DNA from: Pseudorasbora parva | Lineage: Eukaryota; Chordata; Actinopteri; Cypriniformes; Gobionidae | Direction: 5' to 3' | Length of the DNA: 64,000 nt | Assembly: GCF_024679245.1 (NCBI RefSeq) | Contig: NC_090183.1 | Span: 21,852,855-21,916,854, forward strand | Shown: positions 32,326 to 46,219 of the stretch, one piece after another | Layout: each line of letters starts with the position of its first letter | Position numbering within the stretch: the first letter of the stretch is position 1 | The notes under the pieces: generated by a model | Databases searched by the model: none | What the model saw: only the letters and a program-made list of their open reading frames with translations | What the model was told of the DNA's origin: nothing | Program-made: the position numbers and the translations under genes

Positions 32326-33405
32326 CACTATATTGCTAAAAGTTTTGGGACTCATGCCTTTACATGCACATGAACTTTAATGAAATCCCATTCTTAATCC
32401 GTAGGTTTTAATATGGAATTGGCCACTCTGTGCAACTGTAACAGCTTTAACTCTTTTGGGAAGGCTTTTCACTAGGTCTAGGAGTGTGTTTATGGGAATT
32501 TTTGACCATACTTTTAGAAGTGCATTTGTGAGGTCAGGCACTAATGTTGGATGAGAAGGCCCGGCTCACAGTCTCCACTGTAATTCATCCCAAAGGTGTT
32601 CCTCCAGTCAAGTTCCTCCACACCAATCTTGCTCATCCATGTCTTTATGGACCTTGCTTTGTGCACTGGTGTGCAGTCATGTTGGAACAGGAAGGGGCCA
32701 TCCCCAAACTGTTCCCACAAGTTGGGAGCATGAAATTGTCTAAAATGTCTTGGTATGCTGAAATATGGATTGCATTAAGAGTTCCTTTCACTGGAACTAA
32801 GGGGCCAAGAAAAACAACCCCACACCATAATCCCCTTTCCACCAAGCTTTACACCTGGCACAATGCAGTCAGGTCCAACCCAGACTTGATGGATTGCCAG
32901 ACAGAGAAGCGTGATTCAAATCCAGTGGCAGCATGCTTGATAGCAGCTGCTTGGCCATGAAAACCCATTCCATGAAGTGCTCTACGAACTTTTCTTGAGC
33001 TAATCTGAAGGCTACAAAAAGTTTGTAGGTCTGTTGACTCTGCAGAAAGTTGGCAACTTCTGCGCACTGTGCACCACAGAATGCATTGGCCCCCATCTGT
33101 GATTTTATATGGCCTACAGCTTTGTGGAGGAGTTGCTGTTGTTCCCAATTGCATCCATTTTGTTATAATACCACTGACAGTTGAACTTGAAATATTTAGT
33201 AGTGAGAAATTTTCATGAATAGTCTTGTGGCAATCTATCACTGTACCACGCTTGAGCTCCTGAGAGCGACCCATTCTTTCACAAATGTTTGTAGAAGCAG
33301 TCTGCATTCCTAGGTGTTTGATTTTATACAAATGTTGCCATGGAAGTGATTGGAACACCTTGAATTCAATTTGGAGGGGTGACCCATACTTTTGACAATA
33401 TATTG
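32326..33405 (-). mobile_element. Tc1-like transposon, copy D
   Basis: The ends CACTATATTGCTAAAAG (32326) and CTTTTGACAATATATTG (to 33405) are inverted and flanked by TA. The transposase is on the minus strand but broken: 32849-33358 carries the DNA-binding half (MGRSQELKRGTVIDCHKTI, STVSGIITKWMQLG, ALHGMGFHGQAAAIK), and the following frame carries [20 protein letters not shown] and PTCGNSLGMAPSCSNMTAH. The catalytic-domain end is eroded. Copy G at 45.7/59.6 kb is of the same family. Confidence 0.85.
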
Positions 33406-33407
33406 TA

Positions 33408-34184
33408 TGTGTCTAAAGCTTTCCTAATTGTTTAATTTTGGGACTTTATGATTATATAAACCCCTCTGAGCTGTCCAAAGTGACCAAAACAAATACGCCA
33501 TTTGCTAATGCCAACCAGTGTTACATGTGAATTACTGGTTTGTGAATGAATTCTTAAGAGAAAAGATTTTCTGTTACAATGTATGGAATTATTCTTAGTT
33601 TTATGATTTAGATCACAGTTTAGATTACATCTTCACCCTATGTGAATCTGATCAGTGAATGAACATTCAGACAAATGAGAGTCAATGTCTTCATTTGTTC
33701 CTCCCCTCAAGCTGACTGCTGGGGTGAGCATGCAAATAGCTATTGACCTTTTTAAAATGCAACTTTTTCTCACTCCCTACTGCTCTAAAAGCCCATGTCA
33801 TTCTGATTACCTAATGAAAACTCTTAAGTGTTTTATTGATTGAAGTTGCTCTGTCTATTATTACCATATAAGTCTAGCACATTCGTCTCATGTTCTGGCA
33901 TTGTGACCTTGCGGCTGTGTTAACTAGATCTATACGTGAAGTGCTCATTGGTGTTATATAGAGCCATGTGATTGGTGATCTTTAATGCTGTGTTCGGCAT
34001 TAGAACGTCAGCAAAGGTGCTGAACTTACTTCGATTCCTGCACCAATAAATCTAGTAGCAATGGGAGAGGGGGAGGGTAAAGGCCTTTCCCAGAGAAGGA
34101 GGGATATAGAAAAAAAAGAAAGATAGAGTTCTGAGGACAGATAGAGAAATATAAAAAGCATGAAGGAAGAAAAGAGAGAGTTAA

Positions 34185-34187
<3 letters not shown>
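33408..34187. other. Intergenic, no feature recognised
   Basis: No gene or mobile element was recognised. Confidence 0.5.

Positions 34188-34274
<87 letters not shown>
34188..34274. repeat. (TA)n microsatellite, left of Tc1 copy E
   Basis: About 43 TA units ending exactly at the Tc1 terminus. Confidence 0.97.
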
Positions 34275-37388
<3,114 letters not shown>

Positions 37389-37556
37389 ATTTGGATCTCA
37401 CAGCGCCACAACTTAATTTGCTGACATATTTTTGTATTTGCAGTAAATTTGTTACATTTCTGTATAGGCGACAAAACTTTTGTCTTGCCAAAATTTGACC
37501 TTTCTGTCTTGATTAAATGATAAATATTTCTTCTGTGAAAATTATTTATTTCAGTG

Positions 37557-37939
37557 TGTGGCAAGGGGGGCGTGGTTCAGCGAGGTCTGCAGCGGGAGAG
37601 AGAGCCGCGGGACAAGCGGTACGTGAGTGGGTTGGAAGCAGATTAATAACACCTGTCTCTTGTTCTAGTAATGAGCGCGGAGAGGGGATAAAACATCAGT
37701 GGAACCGGAGATCGAGGAGAGAGAGAGCCCGGACGGTTGATGCCAAACCCCCCCTTACAGAGACTGAGTTACCGGAAGCCGGAAGTGCCGACCCGGAAGT
37801 GACTGAGCGATCGTTGTTCATTGAGATACCACACCACAGTGTGTGTTGGCAAAGATATTGAGTTTAATAAAGATACAGCATCAACCGTCCAGCCGACCCC
37901 TTGTCCTCTTCCTTCCTTATCATATCGAACTTTGCTACA
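37557..37939 (+). repeat. 5' LTR of Gmr1-like element
   Basis: Starts TGTGGC and ends GCTACA. It carries a TATA-like ggataaaac and a polyadenylation signal AATAAA near 37,866. Confidence 0.95.
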
Positions 37940-37940
37940 G

Positions 37941-37958
37941 TGGTGCCGAAACCCGGGA
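37941..37958 (+). promoter_or_regulatory. Primer-binding site of Gmr1-like element
   Basis: TGGTGCCGAAACCCGGGA begins one base after the LTR. TGG at the start pairs with the CCA end of a tRNA; which tRNA was not determined. Confidence 0.85.
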
Positions 37959-37982
37959 AGGAAGTAGGACCGCGCCGCCGCC

Positions 37983-40900
37983 ATGACTACTCCAACGCCC
38001 TCCGCCACGCCGTTTGCGGACATTATCACCTCTCTCGCGGCCCTCCACCAGAATCAACATCAGGCCATGCTGGAGCTGCGGGCGGACCAGGAGCGTCGAT
38101 TCGAGGCCATCGTCCGCGGCCAGCAAGAGGACCGCGAGAGGTTCCGGAGCTGGATAGACCGGGAGGTTCACACCGAAGCCGCCGGGCTCGCCAGCGCACC
38201 GGTCCACGTGCCCCTACACAAGATGGGGCCACAGGACGATCCCGAGGCCTTCATAGACCTTTTTCAGAAAGCGGCGGAGGCCTGCGGGTGGCCCCGGGCA
38301 CAGTGGCCGGTGCGCCTTATTCCATTGCTCAGCGGAGAAGCCCAGGCGGCCGCCCAACAACTGCCGGTGGCGAACCTCCTGGATTATGACGATCTGAAGA
38401 GGGCCATCATTCAGCGGGTCGGTCGGACCCCCGAACAACACCGTCAGCGTTTCCGCTCGCTTGAGTGGGGGGAGACCGGCCGGCCCTTCGCGATGGCCCA
38501 CCAGCTCCGGGACGCCTGCCGCAAATGGCTATTGGCCGGTGGAAGCGACGTGGACCACATCGTCGATCTGGTGGTACTGGAACAGTTCATCGCTCGGCTT
38601 CCCAAGAAGACCGCCGAGTGGGTCCAGTGCCACCGGCCCACGTCGCTGACGACGGCCATCAACCTGGCGGAGGACCATCTGGTGGCGTGCCCAGGGGTCG
38701 GCGAACCCCGTTTAACTTCTCCCTCTTTCTCTCCCCCCTCTGTCTCTCCTTCTCCTCCTGTCCCTCTCCCTAGGTCCCGCCCTCCAGGGCCCCCTCGTAT
38801 TCCCCCCAGAGGTCGGGGTGGAATGGGCCCAGGGCAATACGGGAGTTCGAGGGCCCCGCCCAGGGGGGCGGGGCTGCTGGGGTCGGGCGGGGATATCGGT
38901 TCCGGTTCCACCCCCCCTCCGCGCTCATATTCCAACCCACTCCCCGCCGCAGGGGCGGCGGGCAGGCCTGGGCTGGCCTGCTGGCGGTGCGGTGACCCGG
39001 ACCATTTTGTGGACCGATGTCCAATGATGGATATCGGGACAATGATCCGGGTCCCGGACGTCCAGCGGACCACCCCTGATCAAGCAGGAGAGTACCAAGT
39101 TCCTGTGAGTATCAAGGGGGGTACATATCAGGCCTTGGTGGATTCAGGATGTAACCAAACCTCGATCCATCAAAGCCTGATGCAGCCTGGGGCATTGGAT
39201 ACAAGCCGCATGGTTAAGGTGCGGTGTGTGCACGGGGATGTGGTGGAATATCCGCTTGTACCAGTCACGATTCAGTTCAGGGGAGAAAATCATAGTGTTG
39301 AGGTGGCGGTTAGTCCCCACCTCCGGCATCCGCTAATTCTGGGGACGAATTGGCCCGCCTTTCCGGCGTTATTGGGGTCGATATGCGCGGATGCCGCTTG
39401 GGGGAGCCAGGCTAGGAACGGGGCGGTGCGGGTGCAGGTTGGCGAGACTGATACGGGGCCCTCGGAAACGGCTTCAGAGGAACCGAGCGGGGTCGAGAGA
39501 CTGATTCTCTCGGACCGCGATGACTTTCCTCTGGAGCAGTCTCAGGACGATACCCTAAAACATGCTTTCCAACAGGTCCGCACTATCGACGGTCAGTCCC
39601 TTCAACCCGCCCTGCCCGTCACGTATCCTTATTTTGCCATAATTAAGGACAGGTTGTATCGAGTGACCCAAGACGCTCAGACAAAGGTAGATACAACCCA
39701 GTTGTTAGTACCAAAGAGCCGCCGGGAAATGCTTTTCCAGGCGGCTCATTCTAACCCAATGGCGGGCCACCTGGGACAGGCGGCCACGCTGAATCGTTTA
39801 ATGACCCGATTTTTTTGGCCAGGCATTCACGACAATGTGCGCAGGTGGTGCGCGTCTTGTCCTGAATGTCAGTTGGTGAATCCACTGGCCTCCCCAAAAG
39901 CGCCATTGCGCCCCCTTCCATTAATGCAGGTCCCCTTCGAGAGAATTGCGATGGACCTCATCGGGCCATTAGAGCGATCCGCACGCGGACATCGTTTTGC
40001 GCTAGTTATCGTGGACTACGCAACGCGATATCCGGAAGCAGTGGCTCTCCGCAACATCTCGGCGAAGAGTGTTGCGGACGCACTGTTTCGTTTAATCTCC
40101 CGAGTGGGGATTCCGAAGGAAATCCTCACTGATCAAGGCACGGCGTTTATGTCACGCACGCTAAGCGAATTATACGGGTTATTGGGCATCAAATCGATTC
40201 GGACAAGCGTCTATCACCCACAAACAGACGGCTTGGTCGAACGATTTAATCGCACTCTTAAATCCATGATCCGTAAATTCGTACAGGAAGACGCCAAAAA
40301 TTGGGATCGGTGGTTAGAACCCCTCTTATTCGCTGTGCGGGAGGTCCCACAAGCCTCCACGGGGTTTTCCCCCTTCGAGCTTCTCTACGGACGACAGCCC
40401 CGGGGGGTGCTGGACGTCCTACGAGAGACTTGGGAGGAGGGACCTTCTTTGGCCAAAAACGAAATTCAATATGTGCTGGACTTGCGAACAAAACTCCACA
40501 CCTTGGGGCGGCTATCTAGGGAGAATTTGTTGCAAGCCCAGGACCGCCAAAGCCGGTCGTATAACAGGGGTACGAGACTACGCAAATTTACACCGGGAGA
40601 GAAAGTGCTCGTATTACTCCCTACATCGAGCTCTAAATTAATGTCGAAGTGGCAGGGGCCGTTTGAGGTCGCACGACAGGTGGGAGACCTCGATTATGAA
40701 GTGATACGGTCCGATAGGAACGGGGCACGGCAAATTTATCACCTCAACCTCCTGAAAAAATGGAATGAGGTGGAATCAGTGTTGTTGGCGACGGTGATCG
40801 GGGGAGAGGATGATCTCGGGCCAGAAGCGAGCATCAAAGCACAATCGGTCGCATTGGCCCCTGGGGGAGATCACCTCTCACCGTCCCAACTCACTGATCT

Positions 40901-42398
40901 CTCAAAGCTACAGGCGGAATTCGCCGACGTGTTCTCGCCCCTACCGGGACGTACCGACTTAATTCAGCACCATATCGAGACCGAGCCGGGCGTGGTAGTT
41001 CGCAGCCGGCCGTATCGCTTACCTGAACACAAGAAAAAAGTAGTTCAGGAAGAATTAGGGGCAATGCTCGATATGGGAGTAATAGAGGAGTCCAACAGTG
41101 ACTGGGCGAGCCCGATCGTTTTAGTTCCTAAAACCGACGGCTCGGTCAGGTTCTGTGTGGACTACCGCAAGGTGAACGCAGTGTCGAAATTCGACGCGTA
41201 TCCAATGCCGCGGGTTGACGAGTTGCTTGATCGGCTGGGCACGGCTCGATTTTATTCGACATTGGACTTAACGAAGGGCTATTGGCAGATCCCCTTGTCT
41301 CCATTGTCCAAAGAAAAGACGGCCTTCACCACGCCGTTCGGATTGCACCAATTCGTCACGCTTCCCTTCGGCTTGTTCGGGGCACCCGCTACCTTTCAGC
41401 GACTCATGGACAGGATTTTGCGTCCCCATGCCGCATATGCTGCTGCCTATCTGGACGATATCGTGATTTACAGTCACGATTGGCAGCGGCATATGCAGCA
41501 TGTCCGGGCGGTCTTGAGGTCGTTGAGGGGAGCGGGGCTCACGGCCAACCCGAAGAAGTGTGCAATTGGGCGGGTGGAGGTAAGGTATCTGGGCTTCCAC
41601 TTGGGTCATGGGCAGGTGCGTCCCCAAATTGATAAGACCGCCGCAATTGCAACCTGTCCGAGGCCCAAGACCAAAAAGGAGGTAAGGCAGTTCTTGGGGC
41701 TGGCGGGATATTATAGACGGTTTATTCCAAATTATTCGGACCTCACCAGCCCTCTGACTGACCTTACTAAAAAGGGGCTACCAGATACGGTCCAATGGAC
41801 GGAGCCGTGCCAGCAGGCCTTCACCCGAGTTAAGGCTGCTCTATGTGGCGGGCCGCTGTTACACTCCCCTGACTTTTCTCTCCCTTTTCTGTTGCAGACT
41901 GACGCGTCGGACAGGGGGCTGGGCGCAGTCCTGGCCCAGGAGGTGGAGGGGGGGGAGCGGCCGGTGCTGTACATTAGCCGTAAGCTCTCGAAGAGAGAGG
42001 CTAAGTACAGCACCATCGAAAAAGAGTGCCTTGCCATCAGGTGGGCCGTTCTCACCCTCCGCTACTACCTTCTGGGGCGGGAGTTCACCCTCTGTTCGGA
42101 CCACGCTCCTCTCCAATGGCTCCACCGCATGAAGGATACCAACGCGCGGATCACTCGTTGGTATCTAGCTCTTCAGCCTTTTAAGTTCCAGGTGGTCCAC
42201 AGGCCGGGTGCTCAGATGGCTGTGGCCGACTTCCTCTCCAGGAATGGGGGGGGGGGGGGGGGGCTGCAGGCCGGACGGCTCCCCGGCCTGAGTCGGGCGG
42301 TGGGGGTATGTGGCAAGGGGGGCGTGGTTCAGCGAGGTCTGCAGCGGGAGAGAGAGCCGCGGGACAAGCGGTACGTGAGTGGGTTGGAAGCAGATTAA
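37983..42398 (+). CDS. gag-pol polyprotein, 1,471 codons, Gmr1-type domain order
   Basis: One frame without stops. Residues 1-330 are Gag, with a capsid-like core (DPEAFIDLFQKAAEACGW) and a proline-rich segment. A CCHC knuckle (CWRCGDPDHFVDRC) is at about 333. The protease ALVDSG is near 384-389. Integrase has the HHCC finger from about 589, MDLIGPL at about 657, LTDQGTAF at about 715 and VERFNR near 753. Reverse transcriptase follows (FCVDYRKVN at about 1057, YLDD at 1156), then RNase H (LLQTDASDRGLGAVLAQ near 1305, with CSDHAPL later). No chromodomain was seen. An 18-G run at 42,246-42,263 follows the RNase H, and the frame ends inside the 3' LTR, so the true C-terminus may vary. Frameshift-free Gag-Pol fusion is inferred from the open frame. 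Confidence 0.95.
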   Translation: MTTPTPSATPFADIITSLAALHQNQHQAMLELRADQERRFEAIVRGQQEDRERFRSWIDREVHTEAAGLASAPVHVPLHKMGPQDDPEAFIDLFQKAAEACGWPRAQWPVRLIPLLSGEAQAAAQQLPVANLLDYDDLKRAIIQRVGRTPEQHRQRFRSLEWGETGRPFAMAHQLRDACRKWLLAGGSDVDHIVDLVVLEQFIARLPKKTAEWVQCHRPTSLTTAINLAEDHLVACPGVGEPRLTSPSFSPPSVSPSPPVPLPRSRPPGPPRIPPRGRGGMGPGQYGSSRAPPRGAGLLGSGGDIGSGSTPPPRSYSNPLPAAGAAGRPGLACWRCGDPDHFVDRCPMMDIGTMIRVPDVQRTTPDQAGEYQVPVSIKGGTYQALVDSGCNQTSIHQSLMQPGALDTSRMVKVRCVHGDVVEYPLVPVTIQFRGENHSVEVAVSPHLRHPLILGTNWPAFPALLGSICADAAWGSQARNGAVRVQVGETDTGPSETASEEPSGVERLILSDRDDFPLEQSQDDTLKHAFQQVRTIDGQSLQPALPVTYPYFAIIKDRLYRVTQDAQTKVDTTQLLVPKSRREMLFQAAHSNPMAGHLGQAATLNRLMTRFFWPGIHDNVRRWCASCPECQLVNPLASPKAPLRPLPLMQVPFERIAMDLIGPLERSARGHRFALVIVDYATRYPEAVALRNISAKSVADALFRLISRVGIPKEILTDQGTAFMSRTLSELYGLLGIKSIRTSVYHPQTDGLVERFNRTLKSMIRKFVQEDAKNWDRWLEPLLFAVREVPQASTGFSPFELLYGRQPRGVLDVLRETWEEGPSLAKNEIQYVLDLRTKLHTLGRLSRENLLQAQDRQSRSYNRGTRLRKFTPGEKVLVLLPTSSSKLMSKWQGPFEVARQVGDLDYEVIRSDRNGARQIYHLNLLKKWNEVESVLLATVIGGEDDLGPEASIKAQSVALAPGGDHLSPSQLTDLSKLQAEFADVFSPLPGRTDLIQHHIETEPGVVVRSRPYRLPEHKKKVVQEELGAMLDMGVIEESNSDWASPIVLVPKTDGSVRFCVDYRKVNAVSKFDAYPMPRVDELLDRLGTARFYSTLDLTKGYWQIPLSPLSKEKTAFTTPFGLHQFVTLPFGLFGAPATFQRLMDRILRPHAAYAAAYLDDIVIYSHDWQRHMQHVRAVLRSLRGAGLTANPKKCAIGRVEVRYLGFHLGHGQVRPQIDKTAAIATCPRPKTKKEVRQFLGLAGYYRRFIPNYSDLTSPLTDLTKKGLPDTVQWTEPCQQAFTRVKAALCGGPLLHSPDFSLPFLLQTDASDRGLGAVLAQEVEGGERPVLYISRKLSKREAKYSTIEKECLAIRWAVLTLRYYLLGREFTLCSDHAPLQWLHRMKDTNARITRWYLALQPFKFQVVHRPGAQMAVADFLSRNGGGGGGLQAGRLPGLSRAVGVCGKGGVVQRGLQREREPRDKRYVSGLEAD

Positions 42399-42691
42399 TA
42401 ACACCTGTCTCTTGTTCTAGTAATGAGCGCGGAGAGGGGATAAAACATCAGTGGAACCGGAGATCGAGGAGAGAGAGAGCCCGGACGGTTGATGCCAAAC
42501 CCCCCCTTACAGAGACTGAGTTACCGGAAGCCGGAAGTGCCGACCCGGAAGTGACTGAGCGATCGTTGTTCATTGAGATACCACACCACAGTGTGTGTTG
42601 GCAAAGATATTGAGTTTAATAAAGATACAGCATCAACCGTCCAGCCGACCCCTTGTCCTCTTCCTTCCTTATCATATCGAACTTTGCTACA
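42309..42691 (+). repeat. 3' LTR of Gmr1-like element
   Basis: Same length and, by reading, the same sequence as the 5' LTR. It is preceded by the purine-rich ggcggtgggggta. Confidence 0.95.
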
Positions 42692-42830
42692 CAGTGCATT
42701 AAACATCATTTGGGAGGGTATTTAGCTTTTCATATGAGCTATTTCTAACACCAATTGATTAATTAAAAGTCAGGTTAATATCAGGTATTTCTACAAAATA
42801 GATAAGCGACAAGACTTTTGTCAGGGACTG

Positions 42831-42960
<130 letters not shown>

Positions 42961-43295
42961 GCTTTGTGTTGTTTCCCTGATCTGAACAATAATATGAACA
43001 TTTACCCTTTGTCAGCCTAGATTCCTTACCACCAATGTTTAAAGACACCTCCTGCGTTTGTAGATATCCAACAAGGAACCTGAATTGTAAACGCACTCAG
43101 ACAGGGAGGTGATCATCTAAGAGAAGCATTAAGAGTCTCTTGTGGGGGTAACATTTCTCCAAATCGCTTCTAAGATGAAACATTAAATCCCCTTTCACCC
43201 GGGATGTGCTATATCCCAAAATTACATCTATTACACTGCCAGCCCCTGCCTGGCCATTATGTACTTGGAGAGGATACCTGAAAGACCAATGATTG

Positions 43296-43298
<3 letters not shown>
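42961..43298. other. Intergenic, no feature recognised
   Basis: No gene or element was recognised between the two microsatellites. Confidence 0.5.
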
Positions 43299-43366
<68 letters not shown>

Positions 43367-43436
43367 TGTGTGTGTGTGTGTGTGTGCGCGTGTGTGTGTG
43401 TGTGCGCGTGTGTGTGTGTGTGCGCGTGTGTGTGTG
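43299..43436. repeat. (GT)n microsatellite with periodic GCGC
   Basis: A long GT run that acquires regularly spaced gcgc interruptions in its right half. Confidence 0.97.
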
Positions 43437-43498
43437 TTCGTTCTAATCCCAGTGGGGAATTCAACCTGAATGCACACAGACTCACCGTGGAGACCTAA

Positions 43499-43865
43499 AT
43501 TGAGGTCCCCTTGGGGAAACAAGCTTATAAATCATAGGTAAACAGATGACTAGCTTTAGGGGTAGAGTTAGTGTAAGTGGATATATACAGTTTTTACAGT
43601 ATAAAAACAATTATGTCTATTAAGAGTCCCCACAAAGATAGTGAGCCAAATATGTGTGCATACATGCATGGTTCAGGTACACCCTACATCATGGGGACAA
43701 AATGTCTCCACAAAGATGGCAATATCCAAAAACCATGTCCTCACTTTTTGGTTTTATGTGATTGGTAGGATATAGAGGCATAGGGCTAAGGAATAGAATA
43801 TGTTTGGACAGTATAAAAATCATTATGTCTATGGAAAATTCCTATAAAACATAAAAAAACCAATA
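43499..43865. repeat. Two diverged relatives of the 27.3/31.3-kb repeat
   Basis: Both units contain a gtaggttta-like start, cagtataaaaa-cattatgtcta and a tcccc-taaaaca-type end, spaced as in the 27.3 kb repeat but with many changes. No coding capacity. Confidence 0.5.
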
Positions 43866-45654
43866 TGTGATCAATATATGTATTTTATCATACGTTTCAT
43901 ATATGCATGATATTTAATGCTATACAGTGTAGTCATAATCCAGCCATCACACACAACAGTTATTTTTTGTATATATGTATGTCAGTTGTCAGTGTGTGTG
44001 TAGTGATAATGTGTGCTGTTTCGGCACATGCTGGCACGTGTGTGTGCTGGGGGTGGGCAGCTCCTGCTGAGAGATTGCACTGACTGCTGAGTTATTGCTC
44101 TTTAATTATCAATTACTGCTGCAATGGTGGGCCAAGAGCAGAAGAGGTGCTAATGAAAACAGAGGAAGCATTAAACTAATAATAGATTTAAAAGGCTAGT
44201 ATTTCTATTAAAATTAAAATCTATTAAAAATTTGAATAGATAATAAAATAAATAGATAAAAATACACACAATCTAGAGTGTGGTTGGGGTAGGTGTTGGG
44301 GGGGGGGGGTGTATAACTTTCAGAGACACAAATATATGGAAGCACTTGAAATGAAATCTGAAAGCAAGAGGTCACAGGATGAGATGCCATTAAAATCCAT
44401 GTTAACACCAGGTGTAAACGGTAATGTTTCTTGGCTGACCACTTGTGATTGGATCACCAAATTATATAATTAATTTTATATATTTTTTAATAATGGTTTC
44501 ATAATAAATATGGTGATGGCATCCACAGAGGTAAAACTTAATATAGGCCTATGATATTTACCACCTTATTCCAACCATGTCATCAAAAGGAAAAGTCAGC
44601 CATATTTATTATAATGTTTACCCCAAATACCATTTTCTTCCGTAACTGAAAAAAAGTTTCTTTAATTACCTTGAACAAAACTGAAAAACATTAACAAGAC
44701 CTTCGCCTCAATATATAGTAAATATTTTGTTCAATTCACATTTACATAAATATTCAACATTTTAAAACATTTAATTTTTTTTTAGCACAGAATCAACTTT
44801 AAATGAGGTTAAGAAAATGTTTGTGCCATCTAATGGTTAAGAGAATAAAGTAAAATGCACTTTTTAACCCTCTTATACCCTTATATACCCTATATAACAC
44901 AAAAGTATGTTATAAATGTACTTTATTTTGTTTAAAACGGGGGGGGGGGGGGGGGGGAGAAAAAGATTATGATGTTAATAACTGGGAACTCATAGTCTAT
45001 GAAATGGTAGGGTCTAACAAATAAGTATATTGGTGCGTTTAAGATCGTATTTATGATTTGAATGCACATTTAAATGCACTTTTGAATATGCATGCCACTT
45101 GCACATACTTGTATTTACAAGTAGGAAGCTCAGACTTTCTTTAATGCTGCCTTCACATATTATCGGAAATTCCATACTTCCGACTTCTGAACTTGTAATT
45201 ATGAGCTTATCACATTCAAATTTTGACTTGAGAGGATGCCACATTCATGTCCATTTTTTTAACTAGTAAACTAATATTTATAAACTAAAATAATTCCGAT
45301 AGCCTGTGAAAGCAGCATAAGCTTGGGGGCATGTCGACTAGAAACGTGGCAGAATACTATAATACTTATTAGCAGTGATATTGTCACATTTTTATATATA
45401 TAAAAAAGAGCTATGTAATAGAATACAATAATGATACGATTTAGAGTGGCTTCATCATTTGATTATATATCTTATATATATTTTATATATTATATATATA
45501 AAATAAGATAAAACCTAAAACAAAGTAAAACATACTTGAAGCAAGATGTTTTTAATTTTCTTTAAAAAGTTTAAAAAACTTGCTGTATTTTATGCAGTTA
45601 ATGATGGTACACCTCCATCTTGCTCTGCAGAAGTGACTTGAAGTCGTAAACACG
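43866..45654. other. Intergenic, unassigned; poly-G run at 44,939
   Basis: AT-rich with no recognised gene. 44,939-44,957 is a run of 19 G, and 44,300-44,309 is a shorter one. AT palindromes occur near 45.45-45.5 kb. Confidence 0.5.
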
Positions 45655-45999
45655 TAAACAACTCTTCTGGAAAGGCTTTCCACACGTTTTAGGAGTGTGT
45701 TTATGACAAAATAAATTTGTGAGGTCAGGCATTGATGTTGGATGAGAAGACCCGGCTCACATTCTCTGCTGTAATTCATCCTAAAGGTGTTCTATCGTGT
45801 TGAGGTCAGGACTCTGTGCAGGCCAGTCAAGTTCCTCCACACCAAACTCGCTCATCCGTGTCTTTATGGACCTTGCTTTGTGCACTGGTTTGCAGTCATT
45901 TTGGAACAGGAAGAGGCCATCCCCAAACTGTTCCCACAAAGTTGAGAGCATGAAATTGTCCAAAACATATTGGTATGCTGAAGCATTAAGAGCCCCTTT
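45655..45999 (-). mobile_element. Tc1-like transposon, copy G, left half
   Basis: Closely related to copy D (32.5-32.8 kb): shared blocks include gtcttatggaccttgctttg (with one base difference), ccatccccaaactgttccca and gcattaagag. The frame 45781-45963 (minus) has FQNDCKPVHKARSIKTRM (second Asp) and DWPAQSPDLNTIEHL (Glu). It stops at 45,999, exactly where the other half resumes at 59,557. Confidence 0.85.
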
Positions 46000-46219
46000 G
46001 GTAACACTTTATAATAACATTCAGTTGTAAGTCATTTATAAGTGGTTTGTTAATAATGAACTTATAATTTACAAAACATTCATAAATGATTATCAAGTGA
46101 TATGTTAACATTTTATCTATGTTTTGTATATTCCGTTACAAGTAATTAGTAAATGATTAACTAATCATTTATGAAACATGACTATGCGCCCATAAATGAT
46201 GGAAGAGTGATATACAATC

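Larger units (their letters stand above)
37557..42691 (+). mobile_element. Intact-looking Gmr1-like gypsy retrotransposon
   Basis: Two 383-bp LTRs (37557-37939 and 42309-42691) that I read as identical flank a primer-binding site, one uninterrupted gag-pol frame and a purine-rich tract. CAGTG at 37552-37556 and 42692-42696 is the target duplication. Integrase lies before reverse transcriptase, the unusual order described for Gmr1 of cod. Identical LTRs and an open frame indicate a very young insertion. GC content is far above that of the surroundings. Confidence 0.95.

Noticed and set aside
37901..39073. Several 60-209-codon frames on both strands
   Set aside because: They are GC-rich shadows of the gag part of the Gmr1-like element.
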